Shown: positions 8,029 through 17,311, counted from the first letter of the stretch. The stretch is 64,000 nucleotides of DNA from Owenweeksia sp048267305 (GCA_048267305.1 JBLWXT010000003.1:163037-227036); one strand, 5' to 3'. Made by a program: numbers and translations. The notes: generated by a model from the sequence alone, not told the origin.

Positions 8029-9642
8029 TTAATTGGCAATTACAATTTTGGTAACCTCGTTTATCCCTATGCCCACTATTCTTACAAAATAAACCCCAGA
8101 ACTGAAATTGCTCATGTCAATTTCCCTGGGAGCTCCCGGTACAGGGGCAAATTCGTCCGTGCGATATTTTAGTTTGCCCTGTAAATCAAATATCTGTACA
8201 TCAATGAGATTGGTGCTGTCTCCTCCTGATATAATAAGGGGGGTATCTTTTGCCAGGAGGTTAAAAAGTGTAGGATAAATATCGATGTCATTTCTCCCAA
8301 CGATATTACTATCTCCACAGTAGCTGCCTATTATAGCCAGTTCTCCGGTATTTTTAGGGTCGAGCCATGGCGCCAACTGGCGGTTTTTGGCTGTTCCATT
8401 GCTTTTCCAGCTGTAGCTTATTTTCCCGAAATAATCAAATTGTGAAGGTGCGTTGCATGTGGCTGATCCACCAGTAAGCATGCCTGTAATAAGTCCTGTG
8501 CCATCTAATAATGCGCTGCCGGATGATCCGCCTTCAGTTACCCCCTGTCCATTAGCGGTCATTGCCCAGTTTACAAGCCAGTGAGTATCCACATTTGTGT
8601 TGCCATACTCACCACTTACCGCCTGATTGGTATAGGTTGAAATTTTCTTGGTATCGCCCTGAGGGTGGTGAATAACCACACCGTTTGAGGCTCCAGTATT
8701 TACTCTGTTCCAGCCCACAAAATAAGGGTTGAAGTCGGATGGAATATTTCCGGTTAATTCCAATAAAATGAAGTCACTTCCATCATCTCCACCACTGTCA
8801 TCACTGCGGGCCAGTACTTGTGCTCCAACTATGGTTTTTTTATTTAAGATTTGATTTTCAGATGAAATATTGGCACAGTCCGGGGCCTCATAATTAAAGT
8901 CAAATTCCCATTTGTTTATATCTGCTGCATTGGCAAATACAGAGTTCTGCAGTCCACAATGCTCGGCTGTCATTAGCAACATTCTGCAATCGCGGGCCGT
9001 ATTGTTTACCAAAGTACCCGTACACCAGCTGTAAAAGCTTCCGTTTTTGATGAGAATTCGCGCTACTCCTTTTTTTACGTCCTGAGAGCGGTTGCCCTCT
9101 GAGCAGTTTATATTTACCTCGCATGGCCCCGAGTCGCCAAAGTCTTCAGTAGCATTTTGGTTTTTTGGTACTTCAAGACTATAAGCCTCGATATTAATAT
9201 TTGGTGATTGGCCTGTGGTGTTTTTATAGTAAAGAGTTAATTCATCTCTGTAAACCATGCTACTCCACATATTTGCATATAGGTTTTCACGGAAAAGAGA
9301 TTCTGTTCTTTTTCCGCTTGAATTAAGAACAAACAGGGTGTCACCGCTTAACAGATTGCCAATATTTAAAAATACCTTTATGGAAAGATCCTGAGCAGTA
9401 ATCCGGTAATAGTAGCCATCCTCAAGAGGTGTAATGGCCGTAAGGGGTTTGTCCACGGTGAACTCTTTGGCGTGGAAATAAATTCGGGAGTTGGCGGAAG
9501 CATCGTCAAGCTCATCTGTTAAAGCAGCGGGAGTAATGGCTGAACTTATAACCGGAGCAACAGAAGATGTTGGTACCTTTTGCCCGCTTAATGAAAAGGA
9601 GCATAGGGCAGCTATTATCAGAAAACAGTTGTTGATTTTCAA
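8029..9642 (-). CDS. Secreted trypsin-like serine protease with T9SS sorting tail
   Basis: 537 aa. Signal peptide MKINNCFLIIAALCSFSLSG. The catalytic triad of an S1/lysyl-endopeptidase-like domain is visible: LLMTAEHCG (His228), DGSDFILLEL (Asp290) and TEGGSSGSALLD (Ser374). Several Cys could form disulfides, as in lysyl endopeptidases. The last ~80 residues (DLQGKLKYRTDE... SSGVYFVRIVG...KIVIAN) form a type A T9SS C-terminal sorting domain, so the protease should be exported across the outer membrane. The start overlaps the response regulator stop by four bases (ATGA), suggesting coupled translation. The specificity (Lys or other) is not certain. Confidence 0.88.
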   Translation of the reverse strand: MKINNCFLIIAALCSFSLSGQKVPTSSVAPVISSAITPAALTDELDDASANSRIYFHAKEFTVDKPLTAITPLEDGYYYRITAQDLSIKVFLNIGNLLSGDTLFVLNSSGKRTESLFRENLYANMWSSMVYRDELTLYYKNTTGQSPNINIEAYSLEVPKNQNATEDFGDSGPCEVNINCSEGNRSQDVKKGVARILIKNGSFYSWCTGTLVNNTARDCRMLLMTAEHCGLQNSVFANAADINKWEFDFNYEAPDCANISSENQILNKKTIVGAQVLARSDDSGGDDGSDFILLELTGNIPSDFNPYFVGWNRVNTGASNGVVIHHPQGDTKKISTYTNQAVSGEYGNTNVDTHWLVNWAMTANGQGVTEGGSSGSALLDGTGLITGMLTGGSATCNAPSQFDYFGKISYSWKSNGTAKNRQLAPWLDPKNTGELAIIGSYCGDSNIVGRNDIDIYPTLFNLLAKDTPLIISGGDSTNLIDVQIFDLQGKLKYRTDEFAPVPGAPREIDMSNFSSGVYFVRIVGIGINEVTKIVIAN

Positions 9643-10115
9643 GATAGGAGTCTTTGTCTCAAAAGGAATTCAAGTTGGTCATTGGCCCTCTCAAGTTTTT
9701 TTATAAGCTCTTTGTTTTCCCTTCTTAGGTAGAAAACTTCAAATGCACTTTCTATGGTGTTTCTAAGTTCATCCTCTTGCCAGGGCTTGCTGAGGTATCT
9801 GTACACCTGCCCTTTGTTGATGGCGTCAATCACAGCGTTGATGTCTGAATAGCCTGTGAGAAGGATTCTCATGGGCTCGTCATCGATCTTCTTGACTTCC
9901 ATTAATAATTCAATACCTGTCATTTCAGGCATTCTTTGATCAGTAATTAGCACATCTATCGTGTGGTTCTTGAAAATTTCGAGACCTTCCTTACCTGACT
10001 CGGCAATGAAAACGTCAAAGATTCTCCGAAAAGTAGCTTTAAAAGATTGTAGGTTGTGTACTTCGTCATCAACGTAAAGTACCCTTATTTTATCTGATGT
10101 TTTGTTTTCCTCCAT
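9639..10115 (-). CDS. Stand-alone response regulator (REC + coiled tail)
   Basis: 158 aa. RVLYVDDEVHNLQSF supplies the acidic pocket, VLITDQRMPEMTG the phospho-acceptor Asp, LLTGYSD the Thr/Ser site and YLSKPWQ the Lys. The last 35 residues are a charged helix without an output domain. The receiver is very similar to that of the hybrid kinase at 14202 (YVDDE/YLDDE...LTGYSD/ITGYTD...SKPW/TKPW). It is the first gene of the protease operon and is divergently transcribed from the ThiF-acyltransferase-kinase chain, so it may be the output partner of those kinases. Confidence 0.88.
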   Translation of the reverse strand: MEENKTSDKIRVLYVDDEVHNLQSFKATFRRIFDVFIAESGKEGLEIFKNHTIDVLITDQRMPEMTGIELLMEVKKIDDEPMRILLTGYSDINAVIDAINKGQVYRYLSKPWQEDELRNTIESAFEVFYLRRENKELIKKLERANDQLEFLLRQRLLS

Positions 10116-10168
10116 GAGTATGAGCCTGTTTTACATCTGACAAATTAAAGATATTTTTAAACATTCAT

Positions 10169-10176
10169 TACTTTCG
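10169..10176 (+). promoter_or_regulatory. Candidate -7 element for the ThiF operon
   Basis: TACTTTCG differs by one base from the Bacteroidota -7 consensus TAnnTTTG and lies 24 bases before the ThiF-like ATG in the 85-base divergent gap. No convincing -33 TTG is seen at the right distance. Confidence 0.35.
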
Positions 10177-10200
10177 GCCACGCTAACTTCAAACAACGTC

Positions 10201-11307
10201 ATGATTGAGAACAAAGAGCTGGAGCTGCTTGCTGGATTAGATAGTCTAAAGTTGCCTGATAGTCAGAATTTCAAGGCGCAATTTTTTAGAAAATCTAATA
10301 TAGAAGAACTGATAGACCTGATCAAACATCAGAAACCTGTTTTTCACAATAAGCTTGATTCTCAGATAAAGGAATTGATAAAAATCCGTCATCCAAAGGA
10401 AAAACTGGATAAAAATCAAATTGAGGAAAAATTTTCAGAATGGTGTGCTCATAATGACCTGAAAACCTATGGTGTTTATGTTTATTATAAATGGAGCAAT
10501 CGCTTAGTTCATTTGTTGGATGAGGATGAATTTATAGAGCTTAGAACTTCACGGAATAAACATAAGATAACGGAGCAGGAGCAAAATACCCTGGGTGAAA
10601 AATGCCTGGGGATTATCGGGCTAAGTGTTGGTCAGTCGGTAGCCATGACTGCGGCAACTGAGCGTATTGCCGGAACTATCCGCATTGCAGATTTTGATGA
10701 TCTGGAACTGTCAAACCTCAATAGAATAAGGGCTGGATTGCCATCTTTAGGGCTTCAGAAAACCACTCTGGTGGCCCGCGAAATAGCTGAAATGGACCCG
10801 TTTATAAAGGTTGAGGTATTTGAAAAAGGTATTAATCAAGATAATATTGATGCATTTCTAAATGAAAATGGTAAACTTGACCTTGTAATTGAGGTTTGTG
10901 ATTCTTTACCAATTAAAATTCTTACTCGTCTAAAGGCGCGTGAAATGGGTATTCCTGTGCTTATGGATACCAGTGACAGGGGGATGGTGGATGTGGAAAG
11001 ATTTGACCTGGAGCCCGAAAGACCAATTTTACACGGTAAAATTGGTATAGAGGATATTAAGGAACTCGATAAATTGAGCCCTGAAGAAAGAATGGGGCTG
11101 CTCTTGCGAATGGTGGATTTTGAAAATCTGTCAGAAAAATTGAAATTCTCCTTTTCAGAACTCGGTAAGTCAATTACTACATGGCCTCAATTAGCTTCCG
11201 ATGTTATTGTAGGTGGCGGAATTTCCACTAAAATTGCACGGAGGATTTTACTTGGAGATCAAATCAAATCGGACCGTTATTACCTTGATGGAACGGAGAC
11301 ATTATAA
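10201..11307 (+). CDS. ThiF/E1-like adenylyltransferase, Rv1355c-type N-terminal half
   Basis: 368 aa. A helical N-terminal ~130 residues precede a ThiF Rossmann domain: glycine loop IIGLSVGQSVA (139-147), acidic loop IADFDDLELSNLNRIRAG (162-179, with the D-x-D and SNLNR signature), and GLQKTTLVAREIAEMDP. The S-V-G-Q form of the glycine loop and the 'FDDLELSNLNR' wording recall the Rv1355c family, in which ThiF is normally fused to a nitroreductase-like domain. No such domain is present here. E1-like proteins adenylate a carboxyl group, but the substrate here is unknown. The gene is followed after 32 bases by an acyltransferase and then by kinases, so a role in making a signal molecule is possible (inference). 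Confidence 0.75.
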   Translation: MIENKELELLAGLDSLKLPDSQNFKAQFFRKSNIEELIDLIKHQKPVFHNKLDSQIKELIKIRHPKEKLDKNQIEEKFSEWCAHNDLKTYGVYVYYKWSNRLVHLLDEDEFIELRTSRNKHKITEQEQNTLGEKCLGIIGLSVGQSVAMTAATERIAGTIRIADFDDLELSNLNRIRAGLPSLGLQKTTLVAREIAEMDPFIKVEVFEKGINQDNIDAFLNENGKLDLVIEVCDSLPIKILTRLKAREMGIPVLMDTSDRGMVDVERFDLEPERPILHGKIGIEDIKELDKLSPEERMGLLLRMVDFENLSEKLKFSFSELGKSITTWPQLASDVIVGGGISTKIARRILLGDQIKSDRYYLDGTETL

Positions 11308-11339
11308 AAAAAATAAAGGACTGATACACTTCTACTTGA

Positions 11340-12056
11340 ATGGTAAGACTGAGAGCTTTTAGAGCCATAGATGACCCCAAAGCCTGCGAAAAATTTATTG
11401 AGGGCCACACCCGCGTTCTCACTAGCGTTGGTGTTACTAAGGTAACTTCAAACAATGTCGATTGGATGTATTGGGACAGCGTTTTTGTGCTGGTTGTTGA
11501 AGATATAGAAACAGGCGAAGTACTTGGCGGAGCAAGAATACATGCGCACAATGGCAGAAATCCATTGCCCGTGGAAGAGGCCACAAGTTATATGGATGAA
11601 AAGGTACCTGGATTTATCAGCGAATGTGGAAAAGTTGGGGTAGGAGAAATTTGCGGCCTTTGGAATAGTATTAAGGTGGCAGGTATGGGCTTTGGAAGCG
11701 TGTTCTTGTCAAGGGCTTCCGTGGCAGTTGTTGATCAGATAGGATTAAATCAATTACTGGCCCTGTGTGCCCCCTATACAGTGAAGCCGGCAAAAATATT
11801 TGGATATCACGTTGTAGAGGAAATAGGTAATAATGGCACTTTTTATTACCCAAAACTCGATTTACTGGCTACCTTTATGCTTATGCCAAATGCCATTGAT
11901 CTTCCCAATACCCTGAGTTCTGAGAGAAATAATGTTTTTAAATTAAGGGAAACACCTCAGGCCGTAATTGTTGAGGAAACTAGAGTAGCTCAGATTAAAA
12001 TAGAATACGATCTGAAACTAAATGATTATCCCAAAGATCTTTTCCATGTTAAGTAA
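11340..12056 (+). CDS. LuxI/FeeM-like GNAT-fold acyltransferase (putative)
   Basis: 238 aa. An N-terminal variable region leads to VFVLVVEDIETGEVLGGARI, then a G-E-I-C-G-L-W motif (VGVGEICGLWNS), a long helix (VFLSRASVAVVDQIGLNQLL) and KIFGYHVVEEIGN. The order acidic strand, G-G-x-R-(I/L), E-(L/I)-x-x-L, helix, G-Y/F-x-V is that of N-acyl amino-acid synthases and acyl-homoserine-lactone synthases. This is a topology argument, not a close match. It overlaps the following kinase start by 11 bases. An ordinary GNAT acetyltransferase remains possible. Confidence 0.6.
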   Translation: MVRLRAFRAIDDPKACEKFIEGHTRVLTSVGVTKVTSNNVDWMYWDSVFVLVVEDIETGEVLGGARIHAHNGRNPLPVEEATSYMDEKVPGFISECGKVGVGEICGLWNSIKVAGMGFGSVFLSRASVAVVDQIGLNQLLALCAPYTVKPAKIFGYHVVEEIGNNGTFYYPKLDLLATFMLMPNAIDLPNTLSSERNNVFKLRETPQAVIVEETRVAQIKIEYDLKLNDYPKDLFHVK

Positions 12057-14205
12057 TAGCCGATTGTTCTTGTTGTCGCTGATCCTTTTGGTTCAATGTG
12101 CTATAGGTACAGCTCAGCAATCAAACATTATTCTTCCATGTGGTGATCAGCCTTCAATATATTTAGGAGAGTATCTTTCCTACAGAAAAACAAGCTCTAA
12201 TGTTTCCATCAGCGAAATTGTAAACTTAAATTTCACTCCCGTAGGTTCTAAGGTTCCAAACTTTGGTGTTACGGATTCTGTAATTTGGTTGAGAGGGAAA
12301 TTTGAGAAGAAGAATTTTTGCCGGAATTTTCTTGAAGTGGAGTACCAGGCGCTTGATACGGCAGAGTTATTCCTGTTTCATGATGGAAAACTGGTGGGTT
12401 CATACCTCGCTGGCCAACGTGTGGCACCAGCTAAATGGCCTTTGCAAACATCCAGTTTAACTTTTCCGCTAGACGCAGAGGATTTAGGGGAATATGAGTA
12501 TTATCTGAAATTGGTGAGCTCCAAACAGATTTTGGTGCCTCTTAGAATTCACTCCAGTGCCTCTTTTACCAGCACGCTTAAGGCCAGCCATATAAAAGCA
12601 GGGGTGTATTTTGGAATTATCATCGTAATGATTCTGTATAACCTCTTCCTCTTTATATCTGTCAGGGATATCAACTTTCTTTATTACCTGCTTTATATAG
12701 CCTCGGTTGGGTTAATTCAGGGAACAACCATGGGCTTTACCACGGTGTACGTTTGGCCAAATTCGCCCTGGCTGGTTGAAAATGGAACATACCTCTTTGC
12801 AGTATTATCCGGATTGTTTACACTTATTTTCCTGGTAAGTTTTCTAAAAACAAAGTCGTACACACCAAAGCTACATAAGTTTTTTATTGGTATTGGGCTG
12901 TTGTACATCACAATGATATTCCTCGTGTTTGCCGGTATGAAAACCGAGGCCTATCAAATGATTAACCTTGTGGCAGGATTTGGCTCAATCGTGGGCCTTA
13001 TTACAGCTATCATTATTACCCGAAAAGGATATGGCCCTGCCAGGTTTTTTCTCTTTGCCTATTCTTTTTTCTTATTAAGTGTAATCATCTTTGTGTTAAA
13101 GGATGTGGGGATATTGCCATTTACTGACTTTACCAAGTCTGTCGTGATTTATGGTTCTTCGTTTGAAATAGTTTTACTTTCACTGGCTCTGGCCAACCGT
13201 ATCAACATCTTGCGCGAGGAAAAGGAATTGTCGCAGGCACAAGCGCTTGCCGCTTCCAGAGAAAATGAACGCATTATCAGAGAGCAAAATGTACTGTTGG
13301 AGCAAAAGGTGAATGAGAGAACTTTGGAATTGCAGGAGGCCAACGAAGAGCTGACAGTAACCCTCTCAAACCTTAGAGATACACAAACTCAACTGGTTGA
13401 TGCTGAAAAAATGGCATCTTTAGGTCAGCTTACAGCAGGTATTGCCCACGAGATTAATAACCCGATAAACTTTGTAACCTCAAATATCACCCCTCTTAAA
13501 CGAGATTTGGAGGATGTATATGAGTTAATTGACGCATACGCTAAGGTAACCGAGGGAGCGGTAGATAAACTAAGGGAAGCCCATGAGCTGAAGGAGGAAA
13601 TTGATTATGATTACCTGAAGGAGGAGATTGGCTCTTTGGTGGATGGGATTTCTGATGGAGCTACCCGAACTTCAGAAATTGTTAGAGGCCTCCGCACCTT
13701 TAGCAGGCTCGATGAAGATGTAATCAAGCAAGCTGACATACACGAGGGGCTGGCAAGTACCCTGGTGCTGTTGAGAAGTAAGTTTAACGAAGGGATAAAA
13801 ATTGTTCAGGAATTTGACTCGGCCTTGCCGCAAATTGAATGCTATCCCGGAAAACTGAATCAGGTATTTATGAATATCCTGAATAATGCAATTTATGCAG
13901 TTACCCATAAATCCTATTCCGATCCTGAAGCAGCTCAGGTTACCATAAAAACCAAAAAAATGGAGAATACCGTAAGTATTCACCTGATGGACAATGGTAT
14001 TGGGATGGATGAACAGACCAGAAAAAAGATATTTGATCCATTTTTCACTACAAAAGATGTAGGAGAAGGGACAGGTTTGGGAATGGCGATTGTTTATAAG
14101 ATAATCCAAAAACACGGTGGTTCTCTAACTGTTGAGTCCGAATTGGGCAAGGGAACGGAATTTATAATAACTTTACCCTTGCGACAGCCAAACGAATTTG
14201 AATGA
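12046..14205 (+). CDS. 7TMR-DISM sensor histidine kinase
   Basis: I use the ATG at 12046, which gives a signal peptide (MLSNSRLFLLSLILLVQC) and only an 11-base overlap with the upstream gene. An in-frame ATG at 12022 is less likely. 719 aa. A periplasmic 7TMR-DISM beta-domain (about 30-180) is followed by seven membrane helices (about 185-385), a coiled coil with NERTLELQEANEELTVTL, then the H-box MASLGQLTAGIAHEINNP (His468) and an HATPase domain with MDNGIGMD, DPFFTTKDVGEGTGLG and GGSLTVESELGKGTEF. DISM domains are thought to bind small ligands. Here the ligand could be the product of the two upstream enzymes (inference). It overlaps the next gene by four bases. Confidence 0.9.
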   Translation: MLSNSRLFLLSLILLVQCAIGTAQQSNIILPCGDQPSIYLGEYLSYRKTSSNVSISEIVNLNFTPVGSKVPNFGVTDSVIWLRGKFEKKNFCRNFLEVEYQALDTAELFLFHDGKLVGSYLAGQRVAPAKWPLQTSSLTFPLDAEDLGEYEYYLKLVSSKQILVPLRIHSSASFTSTLKASHIKAGVYFGIIIVMILYNLFLFISVRDINFLYYLLYIASVGLIQGTTMGFTTVYVWPNSPWLVENGTYLFAVLSGLFTLIFLVSFLKTKSYTPKLHKFFIGIGLLYITMIFLVFAGMKTEAYQMINLVAGFGSIVGLITAIIITRKGYGPARFFLFAYSFFLLSVIIFVLKDVGILPFTDFTKSVVIYGSSFEIVLLSLALANRINILREEKELSQAQALAASRENERIIREQNVLLEQKVNERTLELQEANEELTVTLSNLRDTQTQLVDAEKMASLGQLTAGIAHEINNPINFVTSNITPLKRDLEDVYELIDAYAKVTEGAVDKLREAHELKEEIDYDYLKEEIGSLVDGISDGATRTSEIVRGLRTFSRLDEDVIKQADIHEGLASTLVLLRSKFNEGIKIVQEFDSALPQIECYPGKLNQVFMNILNNAIYAVTHKSYSDPEAAQVTIKTKKMENTVSIHLMDNGIGMDEQTRKKIFDPFFTTKDVGEGTGLGMAIVYKIIQKHGGSLTVESELGKGTEFIITLPLRQPNEFE

Positions 14206-15302
14206 CTTCTAGCTTAAAAAACAAGAAAATCAGGGTTTTATATCTTGATGATGAAGAAAATAACCTAAGATCCTTTAAGGCCGCATTCCGAAGAGAGTAT
14301 GATGTGTACACTGCAAATACCTCAGAAAAGGCCTTTGATATAGTTAAATCTGTAAAACCTCAGGTTATTTTTTCGGATCAGCGTATGCCGGTAACAACGG
14401 GTGTTGAATTTTTCAATGCCCTGCGTCAGATTTTCCCTGACCCTGTTCGAATTCTCATTACGGGTTATACGGATATCAATGATATTATTGAGGCCATTAA
14501 TAAGGGTCACATTTACAGGTATGTTACCAAACCTTGGAGTGAGCAGGAGATTAAGGTGGCTATTGAGAATGCCTACGATATATATCAAACTCGTAAAAAC
14601 CTGGAGAGTAAAGTTGAAGAACTTGAAAAATCCAATCACGAGTTAAGCCGATTTATATATAGTGCTTCGCATGACTTAAGAGCGCCAGTGGCTTCGTCAT
14701 TAGGTTTACTTAGAGTGGCACGCCACGAAGTAAAGGATGAAATGGCCATTGGCTATTTTGATAAGCTGGAAAATACGGTTAAGGATCTCGACATCTTTGT
14801 TTGTAATATCATTGATTATTACAAGAATTCAAGGCAGATGGAACTCAATGAGGAAGTTAAGTTTGAGGATCTGATAGAAGATGTAGTGGAATCGGTAAAG
14901 AGCCATTTGGGCACCTCTGATGCGCTTATTGATTCAGAAATTGTGCAGAAGAATAGGTTTAGTACCGATGTCTTTAGAATGAGAATTATATTGAGTCAGC
15001 TCATCAGTAATGCTATAAAGTTTAAAAAGGAAGATCAGGATAAGGCCCGAATTCAGGTACGAATAAGCTCTGATCTTAATCAGGCCTTTATAGAGGTTGA
15101 AGATTCCGGAGTTGGAATCCTGAAAGATCATATGCATAAGGTTTTTCAGATATTTTTTAAGAGCCAAAGCCAGGCTTCGGGCAGTGGCATAGGTTTGTAC
15201 ATAGTGAAGGAGGCGCTCGATAAGATGGGGGGGACGATATCCGTAGAGTCCAAACCAGGCGATGGAACCCTGTTTTCTATAAAAATCCCGAATAAGATAT
15301 GA
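14202..15302 (+). CDS. REC-histidine kinase hybrid
   Basis: 366 aa. The N-terminal receiver (RVLYLDDEENNLRSF, SDQRMPVTTG, ITGYTD, YVTKPW) is joined by a coiled coil (LESKVEELEKSNHEL) to a HisKA domain (FIYSASHDLRAPVASSLG, His157). An HATPase follows with NAIKF, EDSGVGI, and SGSGIGLYIVKEALDKMGG. No membrane helix, so cytoplasmic. The ATGA overlaps on both sides tie it to the DISM kinase and the following REC protein. It likely acts as an intermediate phospho-transfer step controlled by its own receiver. Confidence 0.9.
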   Translation: MTSSLKNKKIRVLYLDDEENNLRSFKAAFRREYDVYTANTSEKAFDIVKSVKPQVIFSDQRMPVTTGVEFFNALRQIFPDPVRILITGYTDINDIIEAINKGHIYRYVTKPWSEQEIKVAIENAYDIYQTRKNLESKVEELEKSNHELSRFIYSASHDLRAPVASSLGLLRVARHEVKDEMAIGYFDKLENTVKDLDIFVCNIIDYYKNSRQMELNEEVKFEDLIEDVVESVKSHLGTSDALIDSEIVQKNRFSTDVFRMRIILSQLISNAIKFKKEDQDKARIQVRISSDLNQAFIEVEDSGVGILKDHMHKVFQIFFKSQSQASGSGIGLYIVKEALDKMGGTISVESKPGDGTLFSIKIPNKI

Positions 15303-15703
15303 AGCTGGAGGATATACAGCGCATCATGATTGTGGATGATAATGCTACCGACAGGTTCATTCACAAGAAGCTATTAAGCATCTATAAGATTGGAAACTCT
15401 GTTATTGAGTTTGCAAGCGGTAAAGGGGCCTTGGATTTTTTTAGGGAAAATATTTCCAGCCAGGAAAAACTACCGGATCTTATTTTGCTGGACGTGCTGA
15501 TGCCTGAAATGGGCGGTTTTGACTTTTTATTCCATCTCGAAAGTATGGAACAGGATTTGGCAAAGGCGCCTATCGTGTATATGCTTAGTTCTACAGATGA
15601 TGAATCAGACCTAAGACAGTCAAGAAATATAGCCATGGTGAGGCGAATGCTGAGGAAGCCCTTTTCGCCAGAAGCCCTTATAAAGGCAATATCAGAACTC
15701 TGA
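15299..15703 (+). CDS. Stand-alone response regulator
   Basis: 134 aa, a single receiver domain: IMIVDDNATDRFIHK, LPDLILLDVLMPEMGG (phospho-Asp), YMLSSTDDESD (Thr/Ser site) and LRKPFSPEAL (Lys). This is the Rcp1/CheY-like subclass with a long alpha1. It has no output domain. It is the last gene of the ThiF-to-REC chain, and its end overlaps the convergent prfC by 12 bases. It probably accepts phosphate from the preceding kinases. Confidence 0.9.
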   Translation: MKLEDIQRIMIVDDNATDRFIHKKLLSIYKIGNSVIEFASGKGALDFFRENISSQEKLPDLILLDVLMPEMGGFDFLFHLESMEQDLAKAPIVYMLSSTDDESDLRQSRNIAMVRRMLRKPFSPEALIKAISEL

Positions 15704-17275
15704 TTTAAAGTGAAACTTGATTTTATCAAATTTTTGCTTGGCCATGTTGAGGCTAAAGGATGAGTCTGCTAAAAACACTAATCTATCAAATTTATCACGG
15801 GCAAGGTAGCGGTACTTTAACTTGCTGAATTCATCCAGTTGCTTTTCGTCAGAAGACTCTATCCAACAGGCTTTATAGGCCGGATAGTTTTCATAGGAGC
15901 ACTTTGCTCCATATTCGTGCTCCAGGCGATATTGTATTACCTCATATTGCAGGGCACCCACGGTTCCAATTATTTTTCTTCCGTTGCTCTCAAGGGTAAA
16001 AAGCTGTGCTACCCCTTCATCCATTAATTGGTCAACACCCTTGTTCAGCTGCTTGGCCTTCATAGGATCAGCATTATTGATAAACCGAAAGTGCTCTGGC
16101 GAAAAGCTGGGAATTCCCTTAAACTCTATTTTAGACCCGCTCGTAAGTGTATCTCCAATTCTGAAATTTCCGGTATCATGTAAACCAACTATATCTCCGG
16201 GAAATGCCTCTTCCACCACGCTTTTTTTGGAAGCCATAAAAGCTGTGGGGTTGCTGAATTTCAGGTTTTTGTTTTGCCTAACGTGATAGTAGTTAGTGTT
16301 TCTTTCAAATACCCCTGAAACGATTTTAAGAAAAGCCAGCCTGTCACGGTGCTTGGGGTCCATGTTGGCATGTATCTTAAAAATAAAGCCGGTAAAATCG
16401 CTTTGTGAAGGCTCAATTAAAACATCATTAGCCATCTTCGGCAAAGGTTCAGGAGCAATGTCTACAAAGCAGTTCAGAAGTTCCTGAACACCAAAGTTAT
16501 TTAGCGCGGAGCCAAAAAATACGGGTGACAGTTCGCCCTTCAAATATTTTGACTTGTCAAATTCCGGATATACCCCGGTGATTAATTCAATTTCTTCTCT
16601 TAAGGTGCTGGCAGCACTCTCATTTATATAGGACTCTATTTCGGGCTCGTAGATGTTTGCAATACTTACGCTCTTGGCAATCTTCTGCTTTTTTTGCTCA
16701 GTATACAGTTGCAGGTTTTTTTCCCAAAGATTATAAACGCCCTTAAAGTTGGCCCCCATGCCAATTGGCCAGCTAAGTGGACAAACCTTCAAACCCAGTT
16801 TTTCTTCAATCTCATCCAGAAGGTCAAAGGCATCTTTTCCTTCGCGATCCAGTTTATTAATAAAGACGATAATAGGAGTGTCCCTCATACGGCACACCTC
16901 CACGAGCTTTTCGGTTTGAGCCTCCACACCCTTGGCAACATCTATAACCACAATAACACTGTCTACAGCTGTTAAGGTACGGTAAGTGTCTTCAGCAAAA
17001 TCCTTGTGACCGGGGGTATCAAGGATGTTGATTTTCTTTTTTCTATACTCAAATCCCATAACGGAGGTAGCTACGGAGATACCTCTCTGTCGCTCGATTT
17101 CCATAAAATCGGAAGTGGCTCCCTTTTTTACCTTATTGGATTTTACGGCACCTGCTTCTTGTATAGCCCCTCCATACAAAAGCAACTTCTCTGTAAGAGT
17201 TGTTTTTCCTGCATCAGGGTGAGATATAATACCGAAGGTGCGCCTTCTGCTGATTTCTTTTTTTAGCTCGCTCAT
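15692..17275 (-). CDS. prfC: Peptide chain release factor 3
   Basis: 527 aa, the normal length. Translational GTPase removing RF1/RF2 from the ribosome. The G1 is GIISHPDAGKTTLTEKLL, the switch and G2 region follow as IERQRGISVATSV, the G3 is ILDTPGHKDF, and the G4 is FINKLDRE. Domains II/III include the family-typical GDIVGLHDTGNFRIGDTL and GALQYEVIQYRLEHEYG blocks. Single gene. Its start faces the light regulator across a 98-base gap that holds the latter's promoter. Confidence 0.96.
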   Translation of the reverse strand: MSELKKEISRRRTFGIISHPDAGKTTLTEKLLLYGGAIQEAGAVKSNKVKKGATSDFMEIERQRGISVATSVMGFEYRKKKINILDTPGHKDFAEDTYRTLTAVDSVIVVIDVAKGVEAQTEKLVEVCRMRDTPIIVFINKLDREGKDAFDLLDEIEEKLGLKVCPLSWPIGMGANFKGVYNLWEKNLQLYTEQKKQKIAKSVSIANIYEPEIESYINESAASTLREEIELITGVYPEFDKSKYLKGELSPVFFGSALNNFGVQELLNCFVDIAPEPLPKMANDVLIEPSQSDFTGFIFKIHANMDPKHRDRLAFLKIVSGVFERNTNYYHVRQNKNLKFSNPTAFMASKKSVVEEAFPGDIVGLHDTGNFRIGDTLTSGSKIEFKGIPSFSPEHFRFINNADPMKAKQLNKGVDQLMDEGVAQLFTLESNGRKIIGTVGALQYEVIQYRLEHEYGAKCSYENYPAYKACWIESSDEKQLDEFSKLKYRYLARDKFDRLVFLADSSFSLNMAKQKFDKIKFHFKSEF

Positions 17276-17311
17276 AATTGGGGCGGCAAAAATAGTGATT
17301 GTTCACATTTG

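Noticed and set aside
12022..12045. Upstream start of the DISM kinase at 12022
   Set aside because: The ATG at 12046 gives a clean signal peptide and a shorter overlap with the preceding gene.
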